From Chitinophagaceae bacterium (GTDB lineage: Bacteria; Bacteroidota; Bacteroidia; Chitinophagales; Chitinophagaceae): a DNA stretch of 64,000 bases. The notes below the pieces were generated by a model. The model saw nothing but the letters and a program-made list of their open reading frames with translations. It did no database searches and had not been told where the DNA came from. The stretch is from the NCBI GenBank assembly GCA_022841365.1, contig JALHRP010000002.1, positions 43,172-107,171 of the forward strand, written 5' to 3'. Made by a program: the position numbers and the translations under genes. Below, piece after piece: positions 1-8,510 of this stretch (its first letter is position 1; each line of letters begins with the position of its first letter).

Positions 1-498
1 ACGGTGTTTGCTCCCGCTGTTGCTGTGTATGGTTTAAACATTGCAGGCGTTAAAGGCAAACACAATTTTGTTGATCGTAGTTTTCTGTATGGCATCAGCA
101 TGCTGGTTTCAACCGCATTTGTTGTATCAACTAAAAATCTTACAAAAGAATTACGTCCCGACAGTTCCAACCGATTATCTTTTCCATCAGGGCATACCAG
201 CAGTGCTTTTGTTGCAGCAGAATTTTTAAGACAAGAGTACAAACATCTCTCGCCGTGGTATGGTATTGCCGGTTATGCAGTAGCAGCTACAACGGGTTAT
301 CTGCGGATGTATAATAACAAACACTGGCTGAGTGATGTACTGGCAGGTGCTGGTGTGGGCATCCTTTCTGTGCAGGCAGCATACTGGATCTACCCTAAAA
401 TAAAACAGAAGTTTACAGCAAAGAAGGGAACAGCATGGATGATCCTTCCTTACTATCAACAACAATCCGGCGGACTGGTATTACTTTATCAGTATTAA
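1..498 (+). CDS. PAP2-family phosphatase (C-terminal part, cut by window edge)
   Basis: The reading frame is open to base 1, so the true start lies outside the window. The visible 165 codons carry the three phosphatase motifs of the PAP2/haloperoxidase superfamily in order: K-x6-RP (TKELRP), PSGHTSSAF, and R-x5-HWLSD-x-LAG (YNNKHWLSDVLAG). Hydrophobic stretches lie between them, as in membrane-bound phosphatidic acid or isoprenyl-diphosphate phosphatases, with the active site facing the periplasm. Substrate cannot be told from sequence. It precedes the prenyltransferase/type III PKS operon by 108 bases on the same strand, so a link to isoprenoid or lipid chemistry is possible but is inference. 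Confidence 0.85.
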   Translation, partial: TVFAPAVAVYGLNIAGVKGKHNFVDRSFLYGISMLVSTAFVVSTKNLTKELRPDSSNRLSFPSGHTSSAFVAAEFLRQEYKHLSPWYGIAGYAVAATTGYLRMYNNKHWLSDVLAGAGVGILSVQAAYWIYPKIKQKFTAKKGTAWMILPYYQQQSGGLVLLYQY

Positions 499-606
499 CT
501 ATGAAGGGTTCTTTGTGTACTATATTATATTGTTTCATTCATCAGCATGATTCTGTTAATGAAAAATAACCGATATTGAAAGCCGGTTAAAAAGAGCCCT
601 TGCTGC

Positions 607-1470
607 ATGATTAAAAAAAGTACAATACAATTACTTCGTTTTCATTTTTCATTTTTCTTAATGCCTGTGTATTGGTTTGCATTAACTCAGCTGGTACACA
701 TTAATTGGACAAGAGCCATTCTTATTTTTATCATTCTGCATCTGTTGGTTTATCCTGCCAGTAACGGATACAACAGTTATATGGACAGGGACAGTTCTCC
801 TATTGGTGGTTTAAAAAATCCATTGCAACCAACCAAACAACTATTTTATGTAACGTTGATATTGGATCTGCTGGCGGTTATACTGAGTGTATTCATCAGT
901 CCATGGTTTGCATTGGGCACCTTCATTTATATTACCGGTTCAAGGCTGTACAGTTATCGTGGTGTCCGTTTAAAAAAGTATCCGCTGCTTGGTTATATCA
1001 CCGTTATTACTTTTCAGGGTGGCCTTGTTTACTGGATGGTGTATCATGGAAGTCATGAGGGATTAAAAACAAGCATGCCGTTATTAGCAATGATTGCTGC
1101 CAGTTTATTAATCGGAGGTTTTTATCCGCTTACACAAATTTATCAGCACAAAACAGATAAGGAAGATGGTGTTGAAACCATCAGCTATAAACTGGGCTAT
1201 AAAAAAACGTTTTTATTCTGTGCAGGCATTTATTCGCTGGCCATGGCTGTGCTCACAGCTGTATTTTTTTCATCGTTAATGTTTCAACAATTTTTTGTTT
1301 TGCTCATCTTTTTTGTGCCCATTCTCGTTTATTTCTTTTGGTGGGCAGCAAAAGTGTGGAAAACAGAAACCGCTGCCGACTTTGTAAATACCATGCGAAT
1401 GAATCTATTGGCCAGCACCTGCACCAATGCAGCTTTTATCACCATTTTAATGATGAATCATTTTGAGTAA
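607..1470 (+). CDS. UbiA-like membrane prenyltransferase
   Basis: A 287-residue, highly hydrophobic protein with about eight or nine membrane segments. The first UbiA motif is visible as NSYMD (Asn56-x3-Asp60), followed by Asp62. The second motif region reads YQHKTDKEDGVETIS at about 179-193, where the usual first Asp of DxxxD appears to be Gln180, with Asp184 and Asp187 following. The family transfers a prenyl chain from a diphosphate to an aromatic acceptor inside the membrane. Its stop overlaps the type III PKS start by 8 nt, so the acceptor may be the polyketide ring (inference). Menaquinone MenA is an alternative, but the operon argues against it. Confidence 0.8.
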   Translation: MIKKSTIQLLRFHFSFFLMPVYWFALTQLVHINWTRAILIFIILHLLVYPASNGYNSYMDRDSSPIGGLKNPLQPTKQLFYVTLILDLLAVILSVFISPWFALGTFIYITGSRLYSYRGVRLKKYPLLGYITVITFQGGLVYWMVYHGSHEGLKTSMPLLAMIAASLLIGGFYPLTQIYQHKTDKEDGVETISYKLGYKKTFLFCAGIYSLAMAVLTAVFFSSLMFQQFFVLLIFFVPILVYFFWWAAKVWKTETAADFVNTMRMNLLASTCTNAAFITILMMNHFE

Positions 1471-2557
1471 GATTATATCCATAGGCACCGCTGTTCCTGC
1501 ATTTAAACATGCACAGAAAGATATTCTCAACTTTATGCAGCATGTGTATGCATTGGATGCGGTTGAAAACCGAAAGTTGAAATTTTTGTACAGTCAAAGT
1601 CAAATTGATACCCGTTATTCAGTTGTTCCCGATTACAGCCATCAAATGGATGAGTGGAAATTTTATCCGCACAGCGAAAACCTGGAACCGTTTCCGAATA
1701 TTGAAACCCGGATGAGTTGGTACAACCGTTATGCAGCTCCGCTTTCCGTTGATGCCATCCGCAATTGTATTGAAGGCGCTATTCATGGCCATGAAATTAC
1801 TCACCTCATTACCGTTAGCTGCACAGGCATGAGTGCACCGGGTTTAGATCTGATGGTGATGGATATGATGGATCTGCCCAAAAATATTTTCCGCACTTCC
1901 ATCAACTTTATGGGTTGCTATGCAGCCATACATGGTTTAAAAATTGCTGATGCTATTTGCAAAACAGACCGCAATGCAAAAGTGATGATCGTTTGTACAG
2001 AACTCTGTACACTGCATTTTCAAAAAGATCCCAGTCCGGATAATATTGCTTCAACATTACTCTTTGCTGATGGTAGCGCTGCTGCTTTGGTTGTTCATGA
2101 CGATGATGCACATGAAGGACTTTATTTGAATAGCTTTTACAGTGAGATTGTACCCAAAGGAAAAAGAGATATGGCATGGGAACTTTCCAGCACCGGATTT
2201 TTAATGACACTCAGCGGATATATTCCTGATTTAATTGAAGAAGATTTTGAACCGCTGGTGATGCGTGCACTATCGCATGCCAACATGAAAAAAGAAGACA
2301 TCGGCAGTTGGTGTATTCACCCGGGGGGAAGAAGGATAGTAGACTCTATTCATAAAAGCCTGCAACTGCAAACCGGCGAATCGGACCCCAGTTACAAAAT
2401 ATTAAAGGAGTATGGCAACATGTCTTCTCCCACCATTTTATTTGTACTGAAGGAAATCATGGATACAAAAAATTTATCTGAACAGCCACCTGTTTTTGGC
2501 GCAGCATTCGGCCCCGGTTTAACCATGGAAACTTTTGTAGCTTCGGCACATGCCTGA
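1463..2557 (+). CDS. Type III polyketide synthase (chalcone/stilbene synthase family)
   Basis: A thiolase-fold, homodimeric-type enzyme of 364 residues. The complete Cys-His-Asn triad is visible: Cys152 in NFMGCYAA, His286 in WCIHPGG and Asn319 in EYGNMSSPT. The C-terminal GPGLTMETF loop is also typical. These enzymes extend an acyl-CoA with malonyl-CoA and cyclise the product to resorcinols, pyrones or similar. The start is TTG at 1463, inside the end of the prenyltransferase gene, implying translational coupling. The neighbours, a methyltransferase and an FAD oxidoreductase, match the synthase-methylase-hydroxylase logic of the Streptomyces srs phenolic-lipid operon. An alkylresorcinol or alkylquinone product is therefore likely but unproven. 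Confidence 0.92.
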   Translation: MSKIISIGTAVPAFKHAQKDILNFMQHVYALDAVENRKLKFLYSQSQIDTRYSVVPDYSHQMDEWKFYPHSENLEPFPNIETRMSWYNRYAAPLSVDAIRNCIEGAIHGHEITHLITVSCTGMSAPGLDLMVMDMMDLPKNIFRTSINFMGCYAAIHGLKIADAICKTDRNAKVMIVCTELCTLHFQKDPSPDNIASTLLFADGSAAALVVHDDDAHEGLYLNSFYSEIVPKGKRDMAWELSSTGFLMTLSGYIPDLIEEDFEPLVMRALSHANMKKEDIGSWCIHPGGRRIVDSIHKSLQLQTGESDPSYKILKEYGNMSSPTILFVLKEIMDTKNLSEQPPVFGAAFGPGLTMETFVASAHA

Positions 2558-3257
2558 TTTTTCTCAACGATCATATAATACAGAACTGCTCGACAGAGAT
2601 GATATTCCGTTTGCAGACATCAAACAGAATATGCAGGAGCTGGATACTATTAATACATGGCTGGGTGGCCATGCCATTACCTGCGCAGGCTTAGAACAAC
2701 TGATCAAAAAAAATAAACCGGGCATTACCTCTTACATCATTTGTGAAATAGGTTGTGGCGGCGGTGATAATCTGCGTGTGATCAGAGACTGGTGTGCAAA
2801 AAAAAATATTTCTGTTACACTCATTGGTATTGATATTAATCCGCATTGTATTTCTTATGCAGAAAGAAGAAAAGAAAACAACGGCATCCAATTCATTACA
2901 TCCGATTACAGAACAGTTGTGCTTGATGAAACACCGCATATTATTTTTTCGTCTTTATTCTGTCATCATTTTACAAACAATGATTTGGAAGTACAGTTTA
3001 ACTGGATGAAAGCAAATACACAACTGGGCTTTTTTATCAATGATCTGCATCGTCATCCGCTTGCGTATTATTCAATCAGCTTTCTTACAAAGCTTTTCTC
3101 CCGTTCATATCTGGTGAAAAATGATGCGCCGTTAAGTGTGCTGAGAGGATTTACTAAAAGAGAACTGACAGTAATTACTAAACAAATGTCAATTGCTAAT
3201 TACAAATTATATTGGCGCTGGGCCTTTCGCTGGTTATTGATTTATTCACATGACTAA
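2550..3257 (+). CDS. Class I SAM-dependent methyltransferase of the PKS operon
   Basis: A 235-residue protein with the SAM-binding glycine loop CEIGCGGGD at 65-73, an acidic residue at the end of strand 2 (IGIDIN, Asp95) and a FSSLFCHHF stretch at the motif IV position. It overlaps the PKS stop by 8 nt (ATGCCTGA) and the next gene start by 8 nt. The family methylates small molecules. From context the likely substrate is the polyketide ring or its hydroxylated form. The long hydrophobic region after residue 165 (YYSISFLTKLF) could help it dock to membrane lipids. O- versus C-methylation cannot be judged. Confidence 0.85.
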   Translation: MPDFSQRSYNTELLDRDDIPFADIKQNMQELDTINTWLGGHAITCAGLEQLIKKNKPGITSYIICEIGCGGGDNLRVIRDWCAKKNISVTLIGIDINPHCISYAERRKENNGIQFITSDYRTVVLDETPHIIFSSLFCHHFTNNDLEVQFNWMKANTQLGFFINDLHRHPLAYYSISFLTKLFSRSYLVKNDAPLSVLRGFTKRELTVITKQMSIANYKLYWRWAFRWLLIYSHD

Positions 3258-4386
3258 TAAGGTATACGATATTGCTGTTGTTGGTGGCGGCCTGGCAGGA
3301 TTGGCACTTGCTATACAATCTGCAAAAGCTGGCTATGCTGTTGTTTTGTTTGAGAAAGAAAAATATCCTTACCACAAAGTATGTGGTGAATACATCAGCA
3401 TAGAAAGCTGGAATTTTATTGAGTCGTTAGGTGTTCCTTTAAAAGATATGAACCTGCCAATCATTAAACAACTGCATGTAACATCTCCCAAAGGAGATTT
3501 ATTTTCACATGCTTTGCCACTTGGTGGTTTTGGCATCAGCAGGTATACGTTAGATGAGTGTTTATTTCAACTGGCAAAAAAAGCAGGTGTTACAGTATTT
3601 GAAGAAACCAAAGTGAATGATATTCTTTTTGATGCTGATGAATTTCAAATACAAACTTCGGTTGGAACAATTAGGTCGAAAGTAACAGGTGGCAGTTTTG
3701 GCAAACGCAGTAATCTGGATGTAAAGTGGAACCGTTCATTTATACAGCAAAAGCCGGGTAAGCTCAATAACTATATCGGTGTTAAGTATCACATCAAAAC
3801 CAACTATCCGGCCGATTTGATTTCACTGCACAACTTTGAAAACGGTTATTGCGGCATTTCACAAATTGAAGACAAGAAGTATTGTCTTTGTTATTTAACC
3901 ACAGCTGCTAATCTCATTAACAGCAACAACAACATTCAGCAAATGGAAAAAGAATTGCTGAGTAAAAATCCATACCTGCAACAACTTTTTTCAACCGCCG
4001 AGTTTTTATACGCTGCACCGTTAACTATTTCACAAATCAGCTTTGATCAAAAACAGCAGGTAGAAAATCATGTGTTGATGATTGGCGATGCTGCCGGTAT
4101 GATAACTCCGCTTTGCGGCAATGGCATGAGCATGGCCTTGCATGGAAGTAAACTTGCTTTTGAACAGATGCATGCATTTCTGCAAAAACAAATCACCCGT
4201 GAACAAATGGAAACAAACTATCAAAAAGCCTGGCAGCAGCAATTTGCAGGGAGATTAAAAACCGGCCGTCTTATTCAACGTTTTTTTGGAAAAAGCGCCA
4301 TAACCAATCTGTTTGTAAAAGCCTTTCAGCTGTTTCCTTTTCTTGCAACTCCACTCATCCGACAAACCCATGGCCGGCCGTTTTGA
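3250..4386 (+). CDS. FAD-dependent oxidoreductase (geranylgeranyl-reductase/monooxygenase type)
   Basis: A 378-residue flavoprotein. The N-terminal dinucleotide motif GGGLAG is at 12-17, VCGEYIS follows near residue 45, and the second FAD motif GDAAGMITPLCGNG begins at residue 279. This combination marks the group that holds geranylgeranyl reductases, flavin hydroxylases and halogenases. The start overlaps the methyltransferase stop by 8 nt. In this operon it probably hydroxylates or oxidises the polyketide aromatic ring, perhaps giving a quinone (inference). It is the last gene before the regulator, separated from it by 54 bases. Confidence 0.85.
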   Translation: MTNKVYDIAVVGGGLAGLALAIQSAKAGYAVVLFEKEKYPYHKVCGEYISIESWNFIESLGVPLKDMNLPIIKQLHVTSPKGDLFSHALPLGGFGISRYTLDECLFQLAKKAGVTVFEETKVNDILFDADEFQIQTSVGTIRSKVTGGSFGKRSNLDVKWNRSFIQQKPGKLNNYIGVKYHIKTNYPADLISLHNFENGYCGISQIEDKKYCLCYLTTAANLINSNNNIQQMEKELLSKNPYLQQLFSTAEFLYAAPLTISQISFDQKQQVENHVLMIGDAAGMITPLCGNGMSMALHGSKLAFEQMHAFLQKQITREQMETNYQKAWQQQFAGRLKTGRLIQRFFGKSAITNLFVKAFQLFPFLATPLIRQTHGRPF

Positions 4387-4440
4387 TAATTATTTTTCAG
4401 TAATTATTGAAAATTCGAAATTGTTCACTAAATTCGACAC

Positions 4441-4947
4441 ATGAAATTATCAGAAGCCAGACAGCAATTCATCAGCACATGGGGAGCCATGGGTACACAT
4501 TGGGGCATTAACCGCACCATGGCACAGGTACATGCATTGCTGATGATCAGTCCGGATCCGTTAACACAGGACGATATTATGGCGCAGCTGAACATCAGTC
4601 GTGGTAATGTGAACATGAATATCCGTGACCTGATTGACTGGGGCCTGGTAGATCGTGTATTGATTCAGGGAGAACGGAAAGAATATTTTACAGCCGAAAA
4701 AGATATCTGGAAAGTAGCTACTCAAATCATTAAAGAACGGAAAAGAAGAGAACTGGACCCCATGATGAAACTCATGGATCAGTTGAGTAAGGTGGAAGGC
4801 GATAAAAAGGACAAAGAAGTAAAAACCTTTCTGGAAACCATTTCAGGAATTAAAAAATTTGGTGCACATGCTGATGATATGCTGGGTGTGCTGGTGAAAA
4901 GTGATGAAAGCTGGTTTTTAAGTACAGCTCTCAAGCTCTTTAAATAA
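4441..4947 (+). CDS. GbsR/MarR-type winged-helix transcriptional regulator
   Basis: A 168-residue protein with an N-terminal winged helix: the helix-turn-helix lies in LTQDDIMAQLNISRGNVNMN and the following wing carries QGERKEYF. This pattern is typical of the GbsR branch of MarR regulators (choline/osmolyte-responsive in Bacillus, ligand unknown in Bacteroidota). The C-terminal half is helical and charged and probably dimerises. It follows the PKS operon on the same strand after a 54-base gap rich in A/T, so it may have its own promoter and may control that operon (inference). A clear terminator follows it. Confidence 0.85.
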   Translation: MKLSEARQQFISTWGAMGTHWGINRTMAQVHALLMISPDPLTQDDIMAQLNISRGNVNMNIRDLIDWGLVDRVLIQGERKEYFTAEKDIWKVATQIIKERKRRELDPMMKLMDQLSKVEGDKKDKEVKTFLETISGIKKFGAHADDMLGVLVKSDESWFLSTALKLFK

Positions 4948-4967
4948 TTCTGTTGGCAAAACATACT

Positions 4968-4992
4968 AAGCCGATCCTGTTCGGCTTTTTTA
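4968..4992 (+). terminator. Rho-independent terminator after the GbsR-like gene
   Basis: A perfect 7-bp stem AAGCCGA/TCGGCTT with a 6-base loop is followed directly by TTTTT. It closes the PKS/regulator transcription unit. Confidence 0.85.
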
Positions 4993-5037
4993 AGATTACA
5001 TATTTTCATTATTTTCTGAAAATTTAAATACTTAGAA

Positions 5038-5391
5038 ATGAAAACATATAAACAAGTTGAAATCTTCCTCAACCTTTTACTGATTGTTTCTTTCAGCATC
5101 AGCATCATTGTTCTTCCAAAAAACGATCTGATGTTCATTGCCTACTTCATTGTTGGTGCATTGCAGGTAACCTCTATGATCATTCATGAACTGAACAACT
5201 GGTTTACAGCAAAGAAAAGTATCAGAAGATTTTATCACTGGACTACACTTGTATTGATTGGATTATTCCCCACAGGCATTTCGTTCTGGCTTCTGTTGTA
5301 TACCGCTCCGCTCCTTGCGCTGTTTTATACTTACATCTGCTGGAAAGAACTGGAAGTACTCAGATTTAAAGAATTCATTCACTTAAAATAA
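5038..5391 (+). CDS. Small four-helix membrane protein, function unknown
   Basis: A 117-residue hydrophobic protein. Predicted membrane segments lie near 8-26, 31-48, 66-84 and 86-103, with basic residues (KKSIRR) between the second and third. I recognise no family motif. Only five bases separate it from the next membrane-protein gene, so the two are probably co-transcribed and could work together. Start is the first ATG after the preceding terminator. Confidence 0.6.
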   Translation: MKTYKQVEIFLNLLLIVSFSISIIVLPKNDLMFIAYFIVGALQVTSMIIHELNNWFTAKKSIRRFYHWTTLVLIGLFPTGISFWLLLYTAPLLALFYTYICWKELEVLRFKEFIHLK

Positions 5392-5396
5392 ACAGT

Positions 5397-5834
5397 ATGA
5401 AATACCAAATTCCCGACTGGCTGATAGTAACCGGAGCAATCGGTCAAATACTTACAGCACTCATTTATCCTTACATCCGTCACAAAGTGTTCAACTGGTA
5501 TAATGATATCAAGAAACTAAAACCACTCAACCAGGAAATTGCCAAAACTTACGGACGGTATATTCAGGGACTCAACTTTTCATTTGGCCTTATTTCCATT
5601 CTGTTTACAAGCGAATTAAAAAACGGCACCGGATTGGCAGTAGCCATCACCGGTTTAATTGCAGCATACTGGACAGGCAAGCTCATAACACAATTTGCTT
5701 ATTACCCTATGTATGAAATACCAAAGAAACTGATCTTTAAAGTTGGCGAAGTATTGATGAATACATTGTTTGTAACGTTTGCTGTGATTTTTATATGGAT
5801 GTTTGTTACAAATCTGATGACTTATTGCAGCTAA
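5397..5834 (+). CDS. Small membrane protein, function unknown
   Basis: A 145-residue protein with predicted membrane segments near 8-26, 58-70, 78-98 and 118-138 and a soluble loop KKLKPLNQEIAKTYGRY between the first and second. No catalytic motif is visible. It sits directly after another small membrane-protein gene with a 5-base gap, suggesting a two-gene unit. It ends 56 bases before a secreted TonB-C-domain protein. Confidence 0.6.
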   Translation: MKYQIPDWLIVTGAIGQILTALIYPYIRHKVFNWYNDIKKLKPLNQEIAKTYGRYIQGLNFSFGLISILFTSELKNGTGLAVAITGLIAAYWTGKLITQFAYYPMYEIPKKLIFKVGEVLMNTLFVTFAVIFIWMFVTNLMTYCS

Positions 5835-5890
5835 ACAATTTTTGAGTATTTCATAAAACACTGATATTTGTTGTACTGAATATTCGCAAT

Positions 5891-6682
5891 ATGAAATACA
5901 CACTTTTACATGTCTCATTTCTTTTGCTTCAATTTTCTGTAAAAGCACAGGAAGCAAATCAATATTTGCTAAATCGTTATTTCGAAGTTACATCCGTTGA
6001 AAAAGAAGCTTTTTTTGTACGTTATGCAAAACCTTACAGTGCATATTGGGCATATACTGATTATGACGGTAAGAACAGAATTGTACAAACAGGTTTTTTT
6101 ACAGACTCTACATTTAAAACACCCATCGGCCCGCACAAGTTTTATTGGGAAGGCATCAAGTTGTACGAAGGCGTTTATGTAAATGGCAAACCAAGCGGCT
6201 ACTGGTATTTTTTTGATAAGAAAGGAAAACTGACTGATTCGTTACATTATATGGTAACAGATACGATCAAAAACAATTTACCCGGTGTAACAAATGCAGC
6301 AACAGAACAAGCCAAAACGGAAGCCCTTAAAAACGAGCATTTAAAAAAAGATACCACTTCATTTTTTAATGCTGTTGAAGTTGAAGTAGCATTTCCGGGA
6401 GGAGACAAGGCATGGGCAAAACATCTTATAAAGAATATTGACTTCCCAGAGCTGGTGATCAATACCAAACGGCAGCAGAAGGTAACGGTCACTATTCAGT
6501 TTATTGTTTGCAGAGATGGTGAGGTCTGTTCTGTTGAGGCGATGAATAGCTTTCATCCATTACTAGATTTGACAGCAGTAAATGCTATTCGTAAAGGACC
6601 GAGATGGAGTCCTGCTTTTCAAAAAGGAAACACTGTTAAAGCATGGAGAAGACAACCCATTACATTTGTAGTACCCGATTAA
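5891..6682 (+). CDS. Secreted protein with MORN-like (YwqK) repeats and a TonB C-terminal domain
   Basis: A 263-residue protein with a signal peptide (cleavage after KAQ, about residue 20). Residues about 60-120 contain MORN_2/YwqK-type strands such as YEGVYVNGKPSGYWYFF. The last 95 residues, from VEVAFPGGDKAW to ITFVVPD, match the TonB C-terminal fold, with VTIQFIVCRDGEVCSVEAM and the WSPA segment near the end. There is no N-terminal membrane anchor or proline-rich spacer, so it is not a classical energy transducer. Bacteroidota carry many such secreted TonB-C proteins of unknown role. Only one base separates it from the downstream CoA-binding protein gene. Confidence 0.75.
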   Translation: MKYTLLHVSFLLLQFSVKAQEANQYLLNRYFEVTSVEKEAFFVRYAKPYSAYWAYTDYDGKNRIVQTGFFTDSTFKTPIGPHKFYWEGIKLYEGVYVNGKPSGYWYFFDKKGKLTDSLHYMVTDTIKNNLPGVTNAATEQAKTEALKNEHLKKDTTSFFNAVEVEVAFPGGDKAWAKHLIKNIDFPELVINTKRQQKVTVTIQFIVCRDGEVCSVEAMNSFHPLLDLTAVNAIRKGPRWSPAFQKGNTVKAWRRQPITFVVPD

Positions 6683-6683
6683 C

Positions 6684-7046
6684 ATGAAAAAGAAAACCCT
6701 TGTTTTAGGTGGTTCGTCAAATCCTGAGCGTTACAGTTTTTTGGCAATAAACAGTCTGCGCCGTCACGGGCACCCTGTTGTTTCCATCGGCCGTACAAAA
6801 GCTGTTGTGGCCGATGTGGAAATAACTACAGATCACTCAATGTTTAAAGATATTGATACCGTTACGGTTTATCTCAACCCCACACATCAAAAAGAATATT
6901 ATGATTACATTATCAGCCTGAAACCCAAACGTATCATTTTTAATCCCGGTGCAGAAAATGAAGAGCTGAAACAACTGGCCCTTCAAAATAATATTCACCC
7001 ATTGGAAGCATGTACACTTGTACTGTTGAGTACAGAACAGTATTAA
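6684..7046 (+). CDS. CoA-binding (YccU-like) Rossmann protein
   Basis: A 120-residue single-domain protein. The opening TLVLGGSSNPERYSFLA and the ending FNPGAENEELKQLA...HPLEACTLVLL fit the CoA_binding_2 family (YccU), a Rossmann fold related to the CoA-binding half of succinyl-CoA synthetase. The family length is usually 115-140 residues, so this is complete. Its cellular role is not established. It starts one base after the preceding stop and is probably co-transcribed with it. Confidence 0.8.
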   Translation: MKKKTLVLGGSSNPERYSFLAINSLRRHGHPVVSIGRTKAVVADVEITTDHSMFKDIDTVTVYLNPTHQKEYYDYIISLKPKRIIFNPGAENEELKQLALQNNIHPLEACTLVLLSTEQY

Positions 7047-7131
7047 GCAGTCCCTCCCTCTTGATCTCCACAAACGGAGAAGTTGCATTGAGCTTTCTCT
7101 TATAATCTGTCAGTCTTTTACACATGAAGAT

Positions 7132-7165
7132 GTCCAGTGGTCTGTTGTCCATGGTCTATCGTCTC
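7132..7165 (+). repeat. Word-repeat stretch downstream of the CoA-binding protein gene
   Basis: Successive near-copies GTCCAGTG, GTCTGTT, GTCCATG, GTCTATC, GTCTC run on the + strand, 86 bases past a stop codon. It belongs to the polar word-repeat class described in the findings (G-type words downstream of genes). The rest of the 7047-7254 gap shows nothing else that I can support. Confidence 0.55.
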
Positions 7166-7254
7166 TTTCGCTTATCCCCAGCTGTTAATAAACACTTCAT
7201 TCAACAATCTTGCAAGTGCTGAAAATATAGTCGTAAATTAGGAAAACAGTAATT

Positions 7255-7728
7255 ATGAACTGGAGACGATTTAACGGTGAACACATCAAACTTCCAATTA
7301 AAGAAGAAGTTCGAGAAGCCATTGTAAGAGAATCAAACAAAGGGTTTCGTTTAAAGGTTTGTATTGGAACCGACAGCCAGGTAAAAGGCAGTGAAACGGA
7401 ATTTGCTACAGTGATTGTTTTCTTACGTGAAGGCCACGGCGGTTTTATGTTTATCCATAACGAAAAAACCCGCCAGAAGTATTCCATTAAAGAACGCATG
7501 CTGGTTGAAGTTGCCAAAAGCATTGAGATTGCTTACGAGCTTTGTGATCTGTTTACGGAGTATGATGTAGACATGGAAGTACATGCCGACATTAATACCA
7601 ATCCGCATTTTAAAAGCAATGAAGCATTGCGTGAAGCCATGGGATATATTCTGGGTATGGGCTTTGCATTTAAAGCCAAGCCGGAAGCGTTTGCCAGCAG
7701 CAGCTGCGCCAACAAAATTGTAAACTAA
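7255..7728 (+). CDS. YkuK/DUF458-family RNase H-like protein
   Basis: A 157-residue protein. The segment VCIGTDSQVKGSETEFATVIVF opens an RNase H-like fold with Asp in GTDSQ, and the later VHADINTNPHFKSN supplies another conserved Asp, as in the DUF458 family (Bacillus YkuK). These proteins are predicted nucleases of the RNase H superfamily, but no substrate is established. The length matches the family. It stands alone between a 208-base gap and the convergent rsmE gene. Confidence 0.8.
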   Translation: MNWRRFNGEHIKLPIKEEVREAIVRESNKGFRLKVCIGTDSQVKGSETEFATVIVFLREGHGGFMFIHNEKTRQKYSIKERMLVEVAKSIEIAYELCDLFTEYDVDMEVHADINTNPHFKSNEALREAMGYILGMGFAFKAKPEAFASSSCANKIVN

Positions 7729-7793
7729 GTATTGTTTACGGTGCTTCATTAAACCGTGTGAACCACGGTTCGGGAAAACGACTCTCCTCTTTT

Positions 7794-8510
7794 TTACGAA
7801 ATACAAAGTAAAGCTGCCCCCACTACCCCTGCAGTTTCAGTTCGCAATCTTGTTTCTCCAAGCGTTACTGCAGTAAACTGATTGTTTAATGCCATTTCAA
7901 TTTCCTGTTCTGTAAAATCGCCTTCGGGGCCAATAAGAATAATAGAATGTTCAAATTGCTCAATCTGAACATTTGAAAATGAATTCTTCTGTGTTTCTTC
8001 ACAATGAGCAATCAGTTTCAGTGATCCGTCCGACGAGGACGTCTGACGAATACATTCTTCAAATTTCATTGGCTCATGCAAAACAGGCAACCATGTTTGC
8101 TGACTTTGCAACATAGCACTCACCACAATTCCTTTCATACGGTCGTACCGGAAATGTTGCCTTTCCGTTCTGCTGCAGATCAATGGAATAATTTCAGCTA
8201 CACCAATCTCTGTGGCTTTCTCTAAAAACCATTCGAATCGGCTGGAATTTTTTACTAATGAAATAGCGATAGAAATTTTTCGTGCTGCTTGCGGCTGATT
8301 ACTTACAGCCTGTATCTGCACCACACAGTTTTTTTTATGTGCCGATGTGATAACTGCTGTGAGCAAACTCCCTTTACCATCAGTCAAATTCAACTGTTCA
8401 ATTTCTTTCATCCGCAGCACCTGTACTATATGCTTTGATGTTTCTTCATTCAACGTGAACGTTGCTGAAGTGCTGTCGTATGAATCAATATAAAAAAAAG
8501 GTAGAGCCAT
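7794..8510 (-). CDS. rsmE: 16S rRNA (uracil1498-N3)-methyltransferase RsmE
   Basis: A 238-residue SPOUT-class enzyme that methylates U1498 of 16S rRNA in the assembled small subunit. Visible are the N-terminal PUA-like part (HIVQVLRMKEIEQLNLTDGKG), the central SLVKNSSRFEWFLEKATEIGV segment and the C-terminal SAM-binding knot: IILIGPEGDFTEQEIE and VTLGETRLRTETAGVVGA. All are RsmE hallmarks. It is downstream of dnaB on the same strand. Its ATG begins one base past the T-run of a strong hairpin terminator, so leader and coding region are physically joined, which is unusual. Confidence 0.95.
   Translation of the reverse strand: MALPFFYIDSYDSTSATFTLNEETSKHIVQVLRMKEIEQLNLTDGKGSLLTAVITSAHKKNCVVQIQAVSNQPQAARKISIAISLVKNSSRFEWFLEKATEIGVAEIIPLICSRTERQHFRYDRMKGIVVSAMLQSQQTWLPVLHEPMKFEECIRQTSSSDGSLKLIAHCEETQKNSFSNVQIEQFEHSIILIGPEGDFTEQEIEMALNNQFTAVTLGETRLRTETAGVVGAALLCIS

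Noticed and set aside
7752-7770. Hairpin AACCGTG/CACGGTT between the YkuK-like and rsmE genes considered as a shared terminator
   Set aside because: The stem is good but no T-run follows closely on either strand. Listed only as a possible structure.
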